Positions 1-12,629 of a stretch of 64,000 nt of DNA are shown piece after piece. Numbering within the stretch: the stretch's first letter is position 1; every line of letters starts with the position of its first letter. Both the position numbers and the translations under genes were made by a program. The stretch spans positions 24,552,001 through 24,616,000 of the forward strand of contig NC_079883.1 of assembly GCF_029227915.1 (NCBI RefSeq), given 5' to 3'. The notes beneath the pieces are model-generated. The model had not been told where the DNA came from and did no database searches. It worked only from the letters and a program-made list of their open reading frames with translations. Source of the stretch: Hydractinia symbiolongicarpus. Taxonomy: Eukaryota; Cnidaria; Hydrozoa; Anthoathecata; Hydractiniidae.

Positions 1-1335
1 ACAATTTTAAAGTGTTTTGGCAAAAGGTTAAAAAGCGTTTTTATTATATTTGGCGAGGGGTCGAATTTAATAAAGCTATGAAGAAATTTTGATGAGTTAA
101 AATTACGTGTTTGTTTGTGAGAAATTGTGAGCCAGCCACACGAGCAATTGATTTGCGTCCTTTTACGCTCACAAAAGTGAAAGACACCGCCTTGAAAAGT
201 TTGTTTATTTAGAAGAAACGTGTAAAGATCTAATATTAATTAAAATCGTATATCTCACACATTTTTAATCTTTTTTGATGCTTTTGTTGCGAATGTAACC
301 TCACTTATTAAACTCTCTTTGTGTTATCGCTTACCGACATCTCTCTGTTTATCTCATTCGCATTTCTCTTTTTTTTATGTACATGTACAAATTATATATT
401 TTATTTGCCTCAATAACTCTTTTGATGTTTAAATAAACACAGTCTGTGAAATGTTTGAGCGAGGCTTTCAGTTTGCATAACGCGAGAGCCTTAGGTTATT
501 GAAAATAAATTTGAAACGTACATGCTATCGTTTCTGCGCACACATTTTAAAAACACACAAATTTTGCCCATGTTTAGCTTCATTGATTACGGAATAAGGT
601 CCTCTTTCTTAAGTCGTTTATCAAATATTATTTTAATTGAATAATAAGAAAAGCCCCCACTCCATTAGATTTTCCGCCTTCATGCCAACCATGTTTATAG
701 CAAAATACCCAACAGGCAATCACGTGGTGAGACTATCTTAAAGTTATACCCTGTACACACGCGCCAAAATAAATTAGTTTTGTTTTTGTGACGAACCTGT
801 AAGGAAAGAATTTTTCGTAATTTTTCTTTTTCTATCCTTTTTTTTTAAATATTTTGGAATTTCAATGTAATCTACTTTCATTTTTCACTTTTAGGAAAAA
901 TCCAATGATTTTTTTACTTTTGACATGTGTGGACCGGGCATTTAATTGTTTAACTCATAAAAAATCATATAAATCCTTAAAAAAGCTTATAATATTTAAA
1001 TTGCTTTTCTTAAAATAAAAAATATATTTTTTTTTGCATCAAGAAGATTTTTCCAGTTGTCGACCAAAATTTTTGCCAGCTCTTGTTGTTTGTTATGTTC
1101 ATAAAAAGAATATGAAAAAAAATAATAATAACATGCAAATCCTTTGTTTAAAGCATATTGATATTTAATCATAAAAAAGTAAATGAAGCAACTTCCTTTT
1201 CTCTTTGTTTTCTTTGTCTCCCCCCGCGTTTGATTAAATGTTATAAATAGGAGAGCCGTGAGCTTTGATTTGTGGTTTTGGAGTATGACCAAGGTTATAA
1301 GAGGGTCCCGCACAAACGCGCACACACAAAGCAAA
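1..1335. other. Upstream intergenic DNA and 5' flank of the chromodomain gene
   Basis: AT-rich DNA with no reading frame that resembles a protein family on either strand. A minus-strand frame of about 140 codons overlaps the first exon of the next gene, but it is low-complexity and has no recognisable motif. The promoter of the chromodomain gene should lie at the right end of this stretch. No TATA box was convincingly placed. Confidence 0.5.
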
Positions 1336-4300
1336 ATGGCGTTTGGAGAGGAGATTAGCGACCAAGATAATTCCAGGCAATTTTTCCAAAAAGAATCCGG
1401 TATCGAAAGAGTTTTGGACACTTGTGTTAAAAAGGTAATGTTTTGAGAATTATTATCTAAATTTTATCTAACCATGTAATTTAAAGTAAAGTTTGCTTGA
1501 GTAATTCGATTTTTTTGAATTACGCGTACGGGATGAGAAATCAGTTCTTTTTTTGGCCATGTGTGCATAGGTTGCATTCTACGACACAGCAATTTTTGTA
1601 GCATGTGTTAAAACCGTTATGTTTCTTTAATAACTTAGCAAACTTTCCAGGATATGCAACTGGGATGCTTTTTGGAACCTAAAAGCCATTTTTAAGTCAT
1701 TTTTTTGTTATCTTGATTATAGAAAAATCTTTGGTAAGCCTTTTTGACTAGCAGAATGTATATTGAAAACTGAAAAGTAGCTAGCTATAAAATTTTAACA
1801 AAACAAAAAATTTGTTTCACTGCACGTACACCTAGCTAGCTATGTTTTTGCTAAGGGTGAATGGATGAAATAAAGTTGACCCTTCTCTTGTGGCTAAAAC
1901 TTTGAAAATATTTCACACAATATGAATGTAGGGATTCTAGGGGGTTCTAATCTTTATAGGGAATATCTTTATACTAGCTGTTTTTTTTCACAGTCTTGCT
2001 GGTCCTTAAATGTTTGCCCATGGCTATTATTATAAAAATTTGATGTTAAATATGTATCTGTATGTGATTTTTCTTTTCTGCCTTGAAATCCTTGAAAGTG
2101 TGGTTTTTGTGCATTTTATCTAGCTAGCTAATATAATTCACTACATGTATTGTATAATGTAGAATTTTTTGTTGTTGCATTTTTGAATTTTGATAAAACA
2201 TGAAAATCAAAAGTAAGTAATTTCTCCCTCTATGTAATGGGCTCTATCTGATCATATAAAACTGCTGTTTTCCATATTAGATAAATCATGTAACTAATGT
2301 TTTTCTTAATTCCTTACTTTACTTGTGATAGAGAAGAATATTTGTAGCCTTTTTTTCACAAATGTTAAATTTAGAGTGAATAATACTTGACAGACAACAA
2401 CTGTACTAAAATTTAAACTGTCACAAGTCACTAAAGTAACAAATATTGTTTTTCTGTAAAAAATTTTTTGCTTATTCCACACTGCTATCAGCTATCATTA
2501 AGCTAAAGTTGTAATTATTTGAAAAAAATTGTTATTGATTAGGACATCTGTACTATTATTAAACAGAAATGCAAAATAAGTTGATATTTTGATAAAACTT
2601 GAGTTTCTCTTGTTTTACTCTTATCACAAAACCTTAATTCTTTTCTTTAATTTTAAAGTTCCTCCCTAAAAAAAGTGGATATATAGTATCAGTGAACAAC
2701 CTTAGAATTGGTTTGTTCTTATCAGAAGCTTAGTATTGTTAATTTGGGTTGGTATTGTTTAAAGGTCATGTAATGTGTAAGGCGAATATTAGTATTGCCT
2801 ATGTTTGAAAATATAATTTTAGTCATCTATGTGGTCACATGCTAAGGACTTATTTAACTTTCATGGTAACAAAACAGGTTTATAAGAACCACATAAGAAT
2901 CCAACACATTTTTAGCAAAGAGTGTGATATTCTAAATCAGAAGTTTATCTTTTTAAGAATATCATTTTGTCTAGTGGACCTGATAAGAAGTGGAATATAC
3001 AAGCTCTTTGAATTGAATGAATGTGTTTATCCTTTGTATAAAATATAATTTGAGGTTAAATGTGTGGCTACAACTTCCTTAATGATACAATCCAAAATGG
3101 ATTGTTCAACTTTTATATATATATATTTGTTTAAGGAACAAAAAAAGGATCATAAAGTAAACTAGTGGTTTGGTATGTGTACATTTCTTTTACACCTTTG
3201 ATATTGGATGAGGCGTTATTAAGAATGGAAGTAATGACCGATGTTCTAAACAAAAGTCATTATGTATCTAATACGACGGTGGTTACATTCCAACATCCTC
3301 AAGAAAATTAATAACATGTCTGAGGAAAATTCCATTGTTATTTGCTGTCAGAGTGTGATTGACTCATCAGTCTATTTTCCTAGAGTTTTACTTTATGAAG
3401 ACACTTACACTACATTTTTTAACAGGATGGTTGTCGTTACTATAAAATTCGCTGGAAGGATACTTGGGAGCGTGAGGATTGCTTGGTTGCCTGTGAAAGA
3501 ATTATTGAAGAGTTCTGGTTTAAAGTAAGCCTCAAGATTTTTTGCACATAATTATGTCATGATTTAATTGATTATTAGATAACTAGGTCCCAGTCTCTTT
3601 TTTTAAGGTCACACTGGAAAGTATCACTGAAAAAGATCCCCACATATGATGAATAAAAATTTAGTGTTCCAATAAAATATCTATACTTACTTTTCTCAAT
3701 TATTTAAGGTAAAAAATATTGACCATGCAAAACAAATGAATGGATACATTAGTCAGAATGGAGAAGCAGAGCAAAAAAGAGACTTTTTAAAGTCGCCTTC
3801 TCCACCAGTTTCTTCTGGAAGGCGTAAGGGAAAGCCTAAAAAGTTAGTTAACCATGTCACTTCACCGAGTCATTATTCTGTGAACACACAAAGTGATGAC
3901 GTCAATGGCCACTCCTCTTCTGGCGATGAAAGAGAAAACTTAAGTGTTCATATTCCAAGTAGTGATATTGCATCACGAAGGAGTACAGTTGAAGAGTATC
4001 CAGTTATGATAATCCAGGAGAATAGTGATAATGTTGTAAATGGTGAAGAGGGGGAGCCTCTTGTTGCTTTACAGGTAGTGTTTCCTTTTTCAGATTTGTT
4101 AATTTCTCTGTTTGGATACTTAGAATAATAATAATAATATAACTTGATAAGATATCTGTTTCTGCCGTGCTTACTGTTTCCACTAACAAATTGTGAAATT
4201 TAATCCAATTTTTCAGGAACAATCTGTTGTGTAAACTTGTGTACTTAAGCATTTTCAAGCATATAAGACTCTTCATTTTTTACCTTAAATTGAGTAATGC

Positions 4301-5230
4301 TGTAATTTGAACCTTTCTTGTTTATTTTAGGCTGAGGGTTTGCAGGCAAACTCTCCAACCAGACCAAACGATTCTGCAAACACTGATGCTTCTGTCGGAC
4401 TGCAAAGAAAACGAAGACATTATTCAAATGATGTGCTCCGAATTTCAAATATACATTCTATGACGATGGCAAAGGATACAGAACGGAAAAATGATGCATG
4501 TTTTTCTCATAAAGTAATAAAATCTGAAGAGAGCAACTATACTCCATCATCCAGCATATCACCTATTTTTTTAAGCAAAAAACATGTCTTACCTCCGTTA
4601 GTATCTTCTCAAAATAGCTATTCAGTCATTAAGCCTGGGATGAGATACGCAGTTGCTGAAGGTACTTCTACTGCTTATGGTGACAGACTGTCACATGGTC
4701 GCGTCCACTATATACTAACAGATTCTAGAAGTGGCAGCCATTTAGAAAAAAGAACTTCACCTATAGATGAAGAGTCTATCAAGTTGTCACCTGAAGTAAA
4801 GTCCGAGCCTTCAAAACTTCTTCTGAAAGTCACCTCAAGTGCAACTGTTGACTCGCATTCACACTTGACTTCTCATCGCTTTCCAGTTTACCAGAATGCT
4901 CCTGCTGCAGTGCAGAAAATAAAACCTCGTCCAAAAGAAGTAGCTAAACCAAAAGCTAATGATAATGAACATCGGCCGCAATGTTCCGAGTGTTTTCAAA
5001 CTTTTAAGAAGCGAGCTGCATTAGAAAGACACATGATGATACACAGAGGTATCAAACCGTTTCAATGTCATTTTTGCAATCAGCGGTTCCGACAGAAGCA
5101 TCATTTGCAGGGACATATTATGTTGCATACCGGTGAGCGTCCGCATTCTTGCACGTTGTGCAATAAGAGGTTTCGAATGCGCCATCATTTGTTGGAACAC
5201 GAGAGAATCTCTCACAAAGTGTTTCGTTGA
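1336..5230 (+). CDS. Chromodomain plus three C2H2 zinc fingers protein, four exons
   Basis: Predicted nuclear chromatin- or DNA-binding protein of 487 residues. Exons are 1336-1434, 3426-3524, 3709-4074 and 4331-5230. All three introns are phase 0 with GT-AG ends. The ATG sits in a good context (AAAATGG). Exons 1 and 2 together encode a chromodomain at about residues 20-66: the pattern IERVLD, then YYKIRW, then DTWE, then IIEEFW matches the fold, with a short loop between the last two strands. In an HP1-style alignment the first aromatic cage position is Ser rather than Tyr, the second Trp is kept (W43), and the third falls in the shortened loop. Exon 3 is Ser- and acid-rich and probably disordered. 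Exon 4 ends with three C2H2 fingers at about 406-426, 434-454 and 462-483, with an HTGERPH-type linker between fingers 2 and 3. I do not know a named orthologue. The zinc fingers are certain and the chromodomain is very likely. Confidence 0.85.
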
Positions 5231-6266
5231 GTTTGGTTCTTTGTTTTCAAAGGTCTATATTTTGGAATGTTAGGAAATGATAACTATTATTAAATTATGC
5301 TTTATCTGATTTTTTAAATTTCTATGACAACTTTTCGAAATCATTGTAGATTCAATCTGATATTATTTATTTTAACGCGCTTTTTTGTGACCAAAGGCGA
5401 TATATATATTTTTTTATCCAATTGACGCACAGTTATTATATATTAGATGACACTTATACTCTGCCTCGGCTTTTTGACTTCTATTTTTTTTTTTGACTTA
5501 TTTTATTTTGACCAATGTGTATAAATTGACCTGCTCTTATAGCATTTTTGACTTGCTCTCATAGCAATTATTTTGACCCTTATGACCTTTATATGACTAT
5601 AATTTTTATTCATTCCATTTTTTGGGATTTATTGCGTGGTGTTTCCACGTTGTTTTTGATGTTGATATGACGATTTTCTTCTATTTATATTTTCAAACTT
5701 TTTTATATTAGCAGGACCGTAAACATCTTGGTTCTGGAGAAGGGAAGGGAAAAAAAATTGTCGGGCGTGGTTAATATATAAAAGACTTGTGCAGAGGATG
5801 CGTTTTTTGCCAAGTTTCCTTTGACCTCGTACAGTGGTAAGTTGCCAACTACTCCATTGACAACCCCAGCCACTTACCCACCCAATAAAACAACTAAGTG
5901 CATGTTACGACACTTTAAAATGTTAAGCAACGAGTTTCATTTTTTGCTAGTACCATTTCTTCGCTAAATAACGCGAATTAAGTTTTTCCCCTCTCTTGTA
6001 ACCAGCCCAATAAGAGACGGGTGTAATTATGAACTTAATGTGATTTTCGAAATACAGATTATTTTTCTATTCGATGTTTAGTTTTGTGAATACAATAATT
6101 TTTCCAAATTATATTTTTTCATATTTATTTATTTGATTATTAGTTAATTATTATGGTTAATATAATGGGGTTTTTTAACCCAAAATCATATTCTCAAAAG
6201 TAACCTTGAAACGCAATGTAATAATTACACAGCTTCAAGCCCTATTGTTTGTAAAGTTTAAATAAA
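5231..6266 (+). other. Probable 3' untranslated region with TTGAC-rich stretch
   Basis: Non-coding DNA after the zinc-finger stop. Between about 5475 and 5600 the words TTGACT and TTGACC recur some eight times among T-runs. AATAAA occurs at about 5884 and 6261; either could be the cleavage signal. No gene is seen. Confidence 0.4.
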
Positions 6267-8098
6267 ATGTTGTGGTCAAACTCTGACAGTTTTTTGTTTT
6301 TTGACTTATATATATATTTGTTACAATAGAATATAGTTGACGTTAGATGAGATATATTTAAAATCAGTTTTTAAAATAAGACGAATGTTTATTTTTTTTA
6401 TTTATTTCTTTTTAATTTAGTTGATTTATGTTTTCGTTGAAAATACCATATAATGGATTTTGTATTGTATAGACTTCTTATTTTACAAGAGGATCAAAAT
6501 TTTCATGCTGTGTTTACATGAGAACAGACCTCCTTGTGTTTTGGTTACGTTATTAAAAGCGCCTGTCATCAATGAAGGTATTCCAGAATTCTTGAGTAAA
6601 TATTGTGGTAGTTTTAACCATTGCGTACTTGTTAAACACACTGAACAAATCCGATTATTTAAATGACACATGCTTTACATCAATTCGTTCCCAGGCCTAT
6701 TGATTATTTCCAATAATTCGTTCCCAGGACTCATGCCAGCTAATGGTGATGGTTTATATTTTTTAATTAAAGTTCTTGTACATTTTTACAATTTTGAAGA
6801 AAAAAATGAGGAGCTAATGAATTATCTTTTTTTTCTCTTTACTATAATCTCTATTGTATGAATTTTTATTTTGCACTTAAGTAAAATGTAAATCCTCTTC
6901 ATAAACTTGTAATGTACGAAGCATTATTTTTATTTCCTCTAACCGCCTACACTTTGATTTCTTAACCTTAATGTTGTTTTAAAAACAACTCGTACATATA
7001 CCAGTTAGCTTGGAATGTTTAAATGTTGCAGTTGAAAAAAAATTTGGGCCTATTAACGCGTTTTAATAAACACCATCTTGCAAGCAGTATGCGGCTCAAA
7101 CGAAGCAACTTGAAAGTAACAGCCAGCCTTAGTGAGTGTAAAAGAAAGCAAGAATTATAAAGCAACAATCTTATAAAAGTAATGGTAGACTTAAGCAGCT
7201 ACGAACGCGATTAAAACAGAAGTTCATTTTAAATCGCTGCACTAGCCCAACTGAGCAAACAAACTCTTGAATTTAATATTCCGAAAAGCAACCCGTTAGA
7301 AACAACTGTGCCTGTAGAATACAGACGCTTACACGACATTAAGATATGAGCTATAATTTTGTGTCGCTTATTAAAAAAAAACGTGTGTGTGGTTTGCACC
7401 TAAGCCTCAACACTAAACGTATTGACACTTTTCACCAACATCATTTCCAAGGGATAACAGCACGGGAGACACAAGACCCTGGGGATGAATTTGGTTTGTT
7501 TGTAAAGTGTGATGCAAAAACCTCTCTGGGAAAGTTCTAACACTTTCTTTGAATTTATGTTAGCTTGATCCAACTACTTTGTAAGAGAGGTATCACTGTA
7601 TATTGATATTATCTAAGCTATACAATAGCAGAGTGTGACTAATGTCACGTCCGCGTATTTTGACAATAGGTCACCTGGCAGGAGATTTTTACCTTTTCTC
7701 GGATTACGTGGTGGAATGTTTTTGCATCAACCCTTAGTATAATCCGCATATTGTACTGTACTAACAGCGCAGTATTCTTCTAAAGAAAGACAACCGAAGA
7801 ATGATCAGCAAATATGACATGGAATACGCTACTTCCCTGTATGCATGTATGATTGAGAACTAGAATGGCTTGTAGAAGTTAATGGAAAGGCTGTGCCAAA
7901 CTTATTAGAAAGTTTGGTAACAATGTCTATTGTTTTGATAAATAGCCGCTAACGTATTTTGATGCTTCTCAAATCACTTACATGATATGTTTTTCCTTTA
8001 AAGGAGTAATGGAAATGATATTTCGTGCAGTCTTGTCCCCAGTACTCCTTTTTCACTTTCTGATATGCGTGCTGGCGTGAAATAAATACTTTTAAGCA
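6267..8098. other. Intergenic DNA without a recognisable gene
   Basis: No supported reading frame. Near 6690 and 6720 the phrase CGTTCCCAGG occurs twice, about 35 bp apart; it matches the ends of the CAACCTCGTTCCCAGG foldback family seen elsewhere in the window, so decayed repeat is likely. The remainder shows nothing I can name. Confidence 0.35.
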
Positions 8099-8215
8099 TC
8101 CTCGTTCCAGGGTCGTGTGAACTCCAATCCGTTGTTACGGTGTGGCCGCTATCAAATTAATAAAAAAGGTATAATGTCCTTGAAACAAAGTTACGTATCA
8201 AGCCATGTATCAACA
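8099..8215. repeat. Dispersed repeat, copy 1 (pair with 9527-9598)
   Basis: Contains a TTACGG block followed by GGCCGCTATCAAATTAAT and then A-runs. Both blocks recur near 9535-9570. The left edge carries CCTCGTTCCAGGG, like the termini of the CAACCTCGTTCCCAGG family, so this is probably a longer member of that foldback family. Confidence 0.5.
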
Positions 8216-8874
8216 AGCGAATAAGCCCTGAGAATGAGGTTGTATTTTTTAAGAGAATTGAGAACTAGCTGTAATGAGAGTGATGTTATTAGAGATATGT
8301 ATGGCGTGATTTTTTTCTTCTTCTCATTTAAATGCTGACTCATATATAACTCCCGCCTAGCAACATATTTGATGCTAACTTATTTTAACACAGGAAGCTG
8401 AAAAGTACTGTCGGTAAAAATTGTGGCAATTTTAATTACAAACGCTAATTTCGATGCAGTTTTATCACAATGCTTATTTCTTTTTGAGATTCGATGACGT
8501 CGGAAATGTTTATCTCATAAGGTCCGCCTTCTATTAAATCCACTTTGCATTCTTTTTCTTTAACAACCAGCGTTGTTTTTATTAATTGGCGTGAATCTTT
8601 TAAACTCACAAATTTGTGAAAATAAATACCCGCCAAAATTTCCAGTCTTGTTATTCAATCATCTTATTTATAACCATTATAAATGTCATAACTAAAGTTC
8701 GGTTCTAGTTTTCTTAAACCTCTCCTAAAAAAATTGTTAGACCTCCTTCTATGTGTGACGCACAACAATCAAGAACTTGACAGCTGTAAAGGCTAATTGG
8801 AAATTCTAAAATTAAGATGTCTTTATAATCACACCCTGCACCGTTAGCAGGATATATGTGCATAAGGAGTTCTG

Positions 8875-9022
8875 TTTAAAGGGAAGAAATTTTGAAGGAA
8901 AGTACATTTAGCGAATTTGGTGGTTTTCACAAAAATTAAATGTCCGACAAATAATTTTTTTTTAGTATCCGCCAAGTTTACTTTAAACTAAATTTTCTTC
9001 CCGCCAAAATTTCTTCCTAAAG
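8875..9022. repeat. Foldback (MITE-like) repeat of about 148 bp
   Basis: The left end reads TTTAAAGGGAAGAAATTTTG. The right end reads CAAAATTTCTTCCTAAAG, close to its reverse complement. An inner arm near 8990, TTTTCTTCCCGCC, repeats the theme. No coding potential was seen inside, which suggests a short non-autonomous DNA element. Confidence 0.45.
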
Positions 9023-9526
9023 ATAGTTATATATGACACTGTAGTAATTGGTTGGATTGCAACCTACTACTACCATTCCAACTAGTTGGGCAGTTCCTGC
9101 TTTTTTATAATTTTTCTCAACAACTTCAGCTAATTGTGCCCAGTGAGTTCCTTTGTATCAGTATGCTTAAGAACCTAGATCAAAAATTAAAGCAAAAAAC
9201 TGAAGGTGTTAAAGAAGAATGGCAGACACACTGGAATTTCAAATTTTTTTTTTCCTAAACTTTATATGGGGTAATCTATACTTTGGAATTTCTATGGTGA
9301 GTCGATCTCGAGTATGTCATATTTGAAATTTTGGCGCGTGTCTTTAGCCAAAAACTTACGAAATACTTTTCAAAGCAGTACCGCAAACATTTCTGTGGTA
9401 AATTGGCTCGTTGCACATGCATCGAACATAAGCTGCCCCCACAAAGTTTTTCTTGGAACAAGATATCGCCATGAAATTTATTTATTATGTAAACGACCTC
9501 TTCAAACAAACTTGTGTAGTCCCTGA

Positions 9527-9598
9527 GCTGTTATTACGGAGAGCGGCCGCTATCAAATTAATGAAAAAGGCAAAATACCCTGGGAACAAGGTTGTTCT
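9527..9598. repeat. Dispersed repeat, copy 2 (pair with 8099-8215)
   Basis: Shares the GGCCGCTATCAAATTAAT core with the 8.1 kb copy. It ends in CCCTGGGAACAAGGTTG, the reverse complement of the CAACCT-GTTCCCAGGG terminus found in other foldback repeats of the window. Confidence 0.5.
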
Positions 9599-9766
9599 TC
9601 AAGTTGGCCGGGAATTTGTGTCATATTGATTAAAGGTTACAAAATAATTTAAAGTGAATTCAGTGAAGAATGAAAACAGTCTGCTTGTCAACAGCCTTTG
9701 TCTGTTGATTACGATTTAGATTTATAAATTGGTTACCATAACTAATATAATTTTTTAAGGCCAGCG

Positions 9767-10580
9767 CAAACCGATCAAACATTTCACGACACATCGACAT
9801 TTTCTGATGTTTGATGGAATGTTTGATCGGTTTGTGTATATGCATTTTTTCCATTTTTTTAAGAAGAAAAAAATTGTGTTTATGGTGTTTCACGAAATAT
9901 GTTCCAGAACATGTTTGAGCAGTTTGGTGGATTTTGTCATCAAACATTTCGAGTTTCAAACGTTTTTATTTATTTGTCGAACGTCATACGTTTGAATTAT
10001 TAATTTGTTTAGTGATGCTTTCCTAAGATAAATTCGAAGTCGGACAGGTCCATCCGTAACATCTCCGTGAAACCGAATTAGTCCTCCATTTTTAGTTCGT
10101 GAAAAATATTATAATAAAATCCATTTTTGTCTTCTTCTTTACACCCATTCCTTTGTTTTCCCTCGTGTGGGTTTTTCCTCTTCAAAATCTACTAACTCGT
10201 TTAAAACGACCAACATGCGTTACCATTTTGAAGATGCAAATAAAAACTATTAAACTGCATCAATACTGTTTGATGAAAATACACAAATCGAAAATTTGAT
10301 TATTTCAAACATTCAAGTTTTTTTTTCAAACATTCCATCAAACAGAGAAACAAAATGTTTGATGAAATGTTTTTTGAGCAACATTACCCGTCAACATTTG
10401 TTGATGAAAATGTTGACTCGATTTGCTATGGGTATCAACATGTTGACGAAGAAAAAAAAACGTCTAAAAATGTTGATCAACATTTATAAACTTTTTTATA
10501 AATGCTGATCAACATTGTTGATGAGTTTTGTATGTTGCTACGATTTGCTATAGCCATCAACATTTCTGGCAACATTTTTC
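9767..10580. repeat. Block dense in palindromic TGTTTGATG / TGTTGATG words
   Basis: Opens with a hairpin: CAAACCGATCAAACATT at 9767 and its near-perfect reverse complement ending at 9834. Over the next 750 bp the words TGTTTGATG, CATCAAACA, TGTTGATG and CATCAACA recur many times, often back to back in opposite orientation, for example around 10390-10560. No open frame resembles a protein. It may be a decayed foldback element or a locally amplified palindromic word. A weaker relative lies at 12630-13055. Confidence 0.5.
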
Positions 10581-10718
10581 AGTATTTTCGAATTATTTAA
10601 TTGCAAATTTGAATGTTCTAACACGAATCTTCGAGTGTATACACGACTTGCATAAAATAAGATTAAAACATAGAAATATATTCATTTTAAAAATAGCGGA
10701 AGCCACTGCAGTGTGATA

Positions 10719-12393
10719 CAGTAGAGTCTCCATAACTCGAACGAATTCGTTGGCACCGTGAAAATTTCCTAATAAACTCTCATAAAAAAACCTCTCGAAC
10801 CTCCATAACTCAAATGTTCCCTTAAGTCGAACAGATTATTTTGTCCCTTGAAGGTTTTTGACTCCATAACTCGAATTTTGTGGCATTTTGAAAAAAATTG
10901 ATAAATTTTCCTGATCATTTAACTCTTTATCATTTTCATATTTTAATGTTTACGTGTGTTGTGGGCCTTATATTGTTAGAATGCGTGATTCGAATGTTTT
11001 GTTTGTGTTTCGAACGACAACGCTTTCTCAACCAATTTTCAAAAACAGAATTTCATAGCAATCTGACAATGGCGTCTGTGGAAGGGTCAAAAAGAAGTAG
11101 AGCCGATAACAAGTCCTGTAAAATAAGATACAGTGCCATCAAAGAGCTTGAAAAAGGAACTGCTCCAAAGGATGTTGCAAAAGCTTTCAATATTCCCTCA
11201 AGCACATTGTCGACGTGGAAAAAAAATAAGAAAATAATCTTTAAACAGTTTAACAAAGGGTTAATCTCTAAGAGATCAAAAGCTGAAAAATTTGAAGATG
11301 TGAACAAGTCTGTTCATAAGTGGCTACTTGTGGTGAGAAGCGAAAATATTCCGATAAGTGGAGTGATTCTGAAGGAGAAAGCTCTTGAGTTCGCAGAAGA
11401 ACTGGGTGTTGAGTCGTTTCAAGCTTCACAAGGGTGGCTAGCTATAATGGAAAACCAGGTTGGTTAAACATACTTTTATATTTAAATTTATATAAATCTT
11501 ATGAATATTACAATAGCTTTGATAGTTGTCTTTGCAAAATATCAATAGACTTTTTTTCTGAGATGAAGGATAACTTGCATGGAACCTCTCTATCCCGAAG
11601 TTCTCGATTCTTGCTGCTATGTTCATGCTTAGAAAAGCGTGGGACGATATTGACAACCAAACCTTTACCAACTGTTTTCGGAAATCAGGAATTTCCCAGA
11701 AGGATGCTAAAAATGCCATCAACGAAGATGACGATCCATTCAAAAGACCTTGCCAGTAGCGAGGTAGAAGAGGACCCAATCCCGACCCTCGATGCTGATC
11801 TTTCGTACATAAAACGAAGGTTTCCTGACCATATCGATTCTACCATATCAGCTGAGGATTTCATTGATTTCGATATCGAAGTGAGCACATCCCATACAAG
11901 TCTAAAAACTGCTGACATCATTGCTGATATCACTGGAACTCAAGATGAGGAAGATGAAGAGGATGAAGAAGATGACAATGACAAGGATGAGGATAATCTT
12001 TCAAGACCGACGGCCGAACAAGTGCGTTCAGCAATCACCGTCCTTGAGGACCTAAGCGTTTTCTCGAAATTTGGGGAAGAAATGTTGGCTTCCCTAAAGG
12101 ACTTAAATAAAAACATCAAACGAGATTATGATGATACTTGTAAACAATCAATTATAACTGATTTTTTTCAAAAAATTTGAGCAAAAAGCAACTAAAACGC
12201 TCTGTTTTTGTATTTCACCAACCTAGAACCCCCAATAAGTAAGACTACGTACTTAATATACTGTTTTTGTTCATCTGGTAGGCAAATAAGCGAAAAAATT
12301 TGAAAAATTCGAAAATCTTTACTACTCGAACGTGTCCTTAACTCGAACGGTTTCCTTTTCTCCCTGGCCGTTCGAGTTATGGAGACTCTACTG
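10719..12393 (+). mobile_element. Pogo/Tigger-like DNA transposon, internally deleted
   Basis: The element is 1,675 bp and bounded by TA dinucleotides at 10717-10718 and 12394-12395, as expected for the Tc1/mariner/pogo superfamily. The terminal inverted repeats are exact for 25 bp (10719-10743 and 12369-12393), beginning CAGTAGAGTCTCCATAACTC. Further CCATAACTCGAA-type motifs lie just inside both ends. The interior carries the N-terminal DNA-binding part and the C-terminal tail of a Tigger-type transposase, but not the DDE catalytic domain. It can therefore only move if a complete relative supplies transposase. Confidence 0.85.
11069..12180 (+). pseudogene. Broken pogo/Tigger transposase (HTH head and acidic tail, DDE core lost)
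   Basis: The ATG at 11069 opens a frame to 11467 that begins MASVEGSKRSR and continues into a CENP-B/psq-type helix-turn-helix (IPSSTLSTWKK) and the start of a Tc5-type domain (QASQGWL). The frame then ends. From about 11598 a second frame encodes the family's end-of-DDE segment, containing AWDDIDNQTFTNCFRKSG, up to a stop at 11757. A third frame from about 11741 to 12180 carries the Glu/Asp-rich tail and ends in ITDFFQKI. The stretch that should hold the catalytic Asp residues is absent, and at least one frameshift separates the last two parts. Family membership is clear; activity is not possible. Confidence 0.8.
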
Positions 12394-12629
12394 TATAAGG
12401 CTCGATCAACTGTATAAGGTGTTTGAATGAGTTGTAATCCATTGTTGTATTTTAAGCCCTTAGTTGTATTTTAAGCCCTTAGCTCCTGGACGAGCTTATC
12501 ATAGACTCCTTCCTTTGAATCCATTTTCTGGTACGGCCTCGCTTTCTTTTTTTCATCGTCATCTCTTACCAATGGCAGCAATAAACATGTTGCAGCTATT
12601 TTAAAAAAGAGAGAGTGAATGGCCACGTT

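Noticed and set aside
996-1421. Minus-strand frame of about 140 codons over the chromodomain first exon
   Set aside because: Low-complexity, Phe/Lys/Tyr-rich composition typical of AT-rich antisense; no motif, and the overlapping plus-strand exon is well supported.
5021-5215. Antisense frame over the zinc fingers
   Set aside because: Shadow of the C2H2 exon with no independent support.
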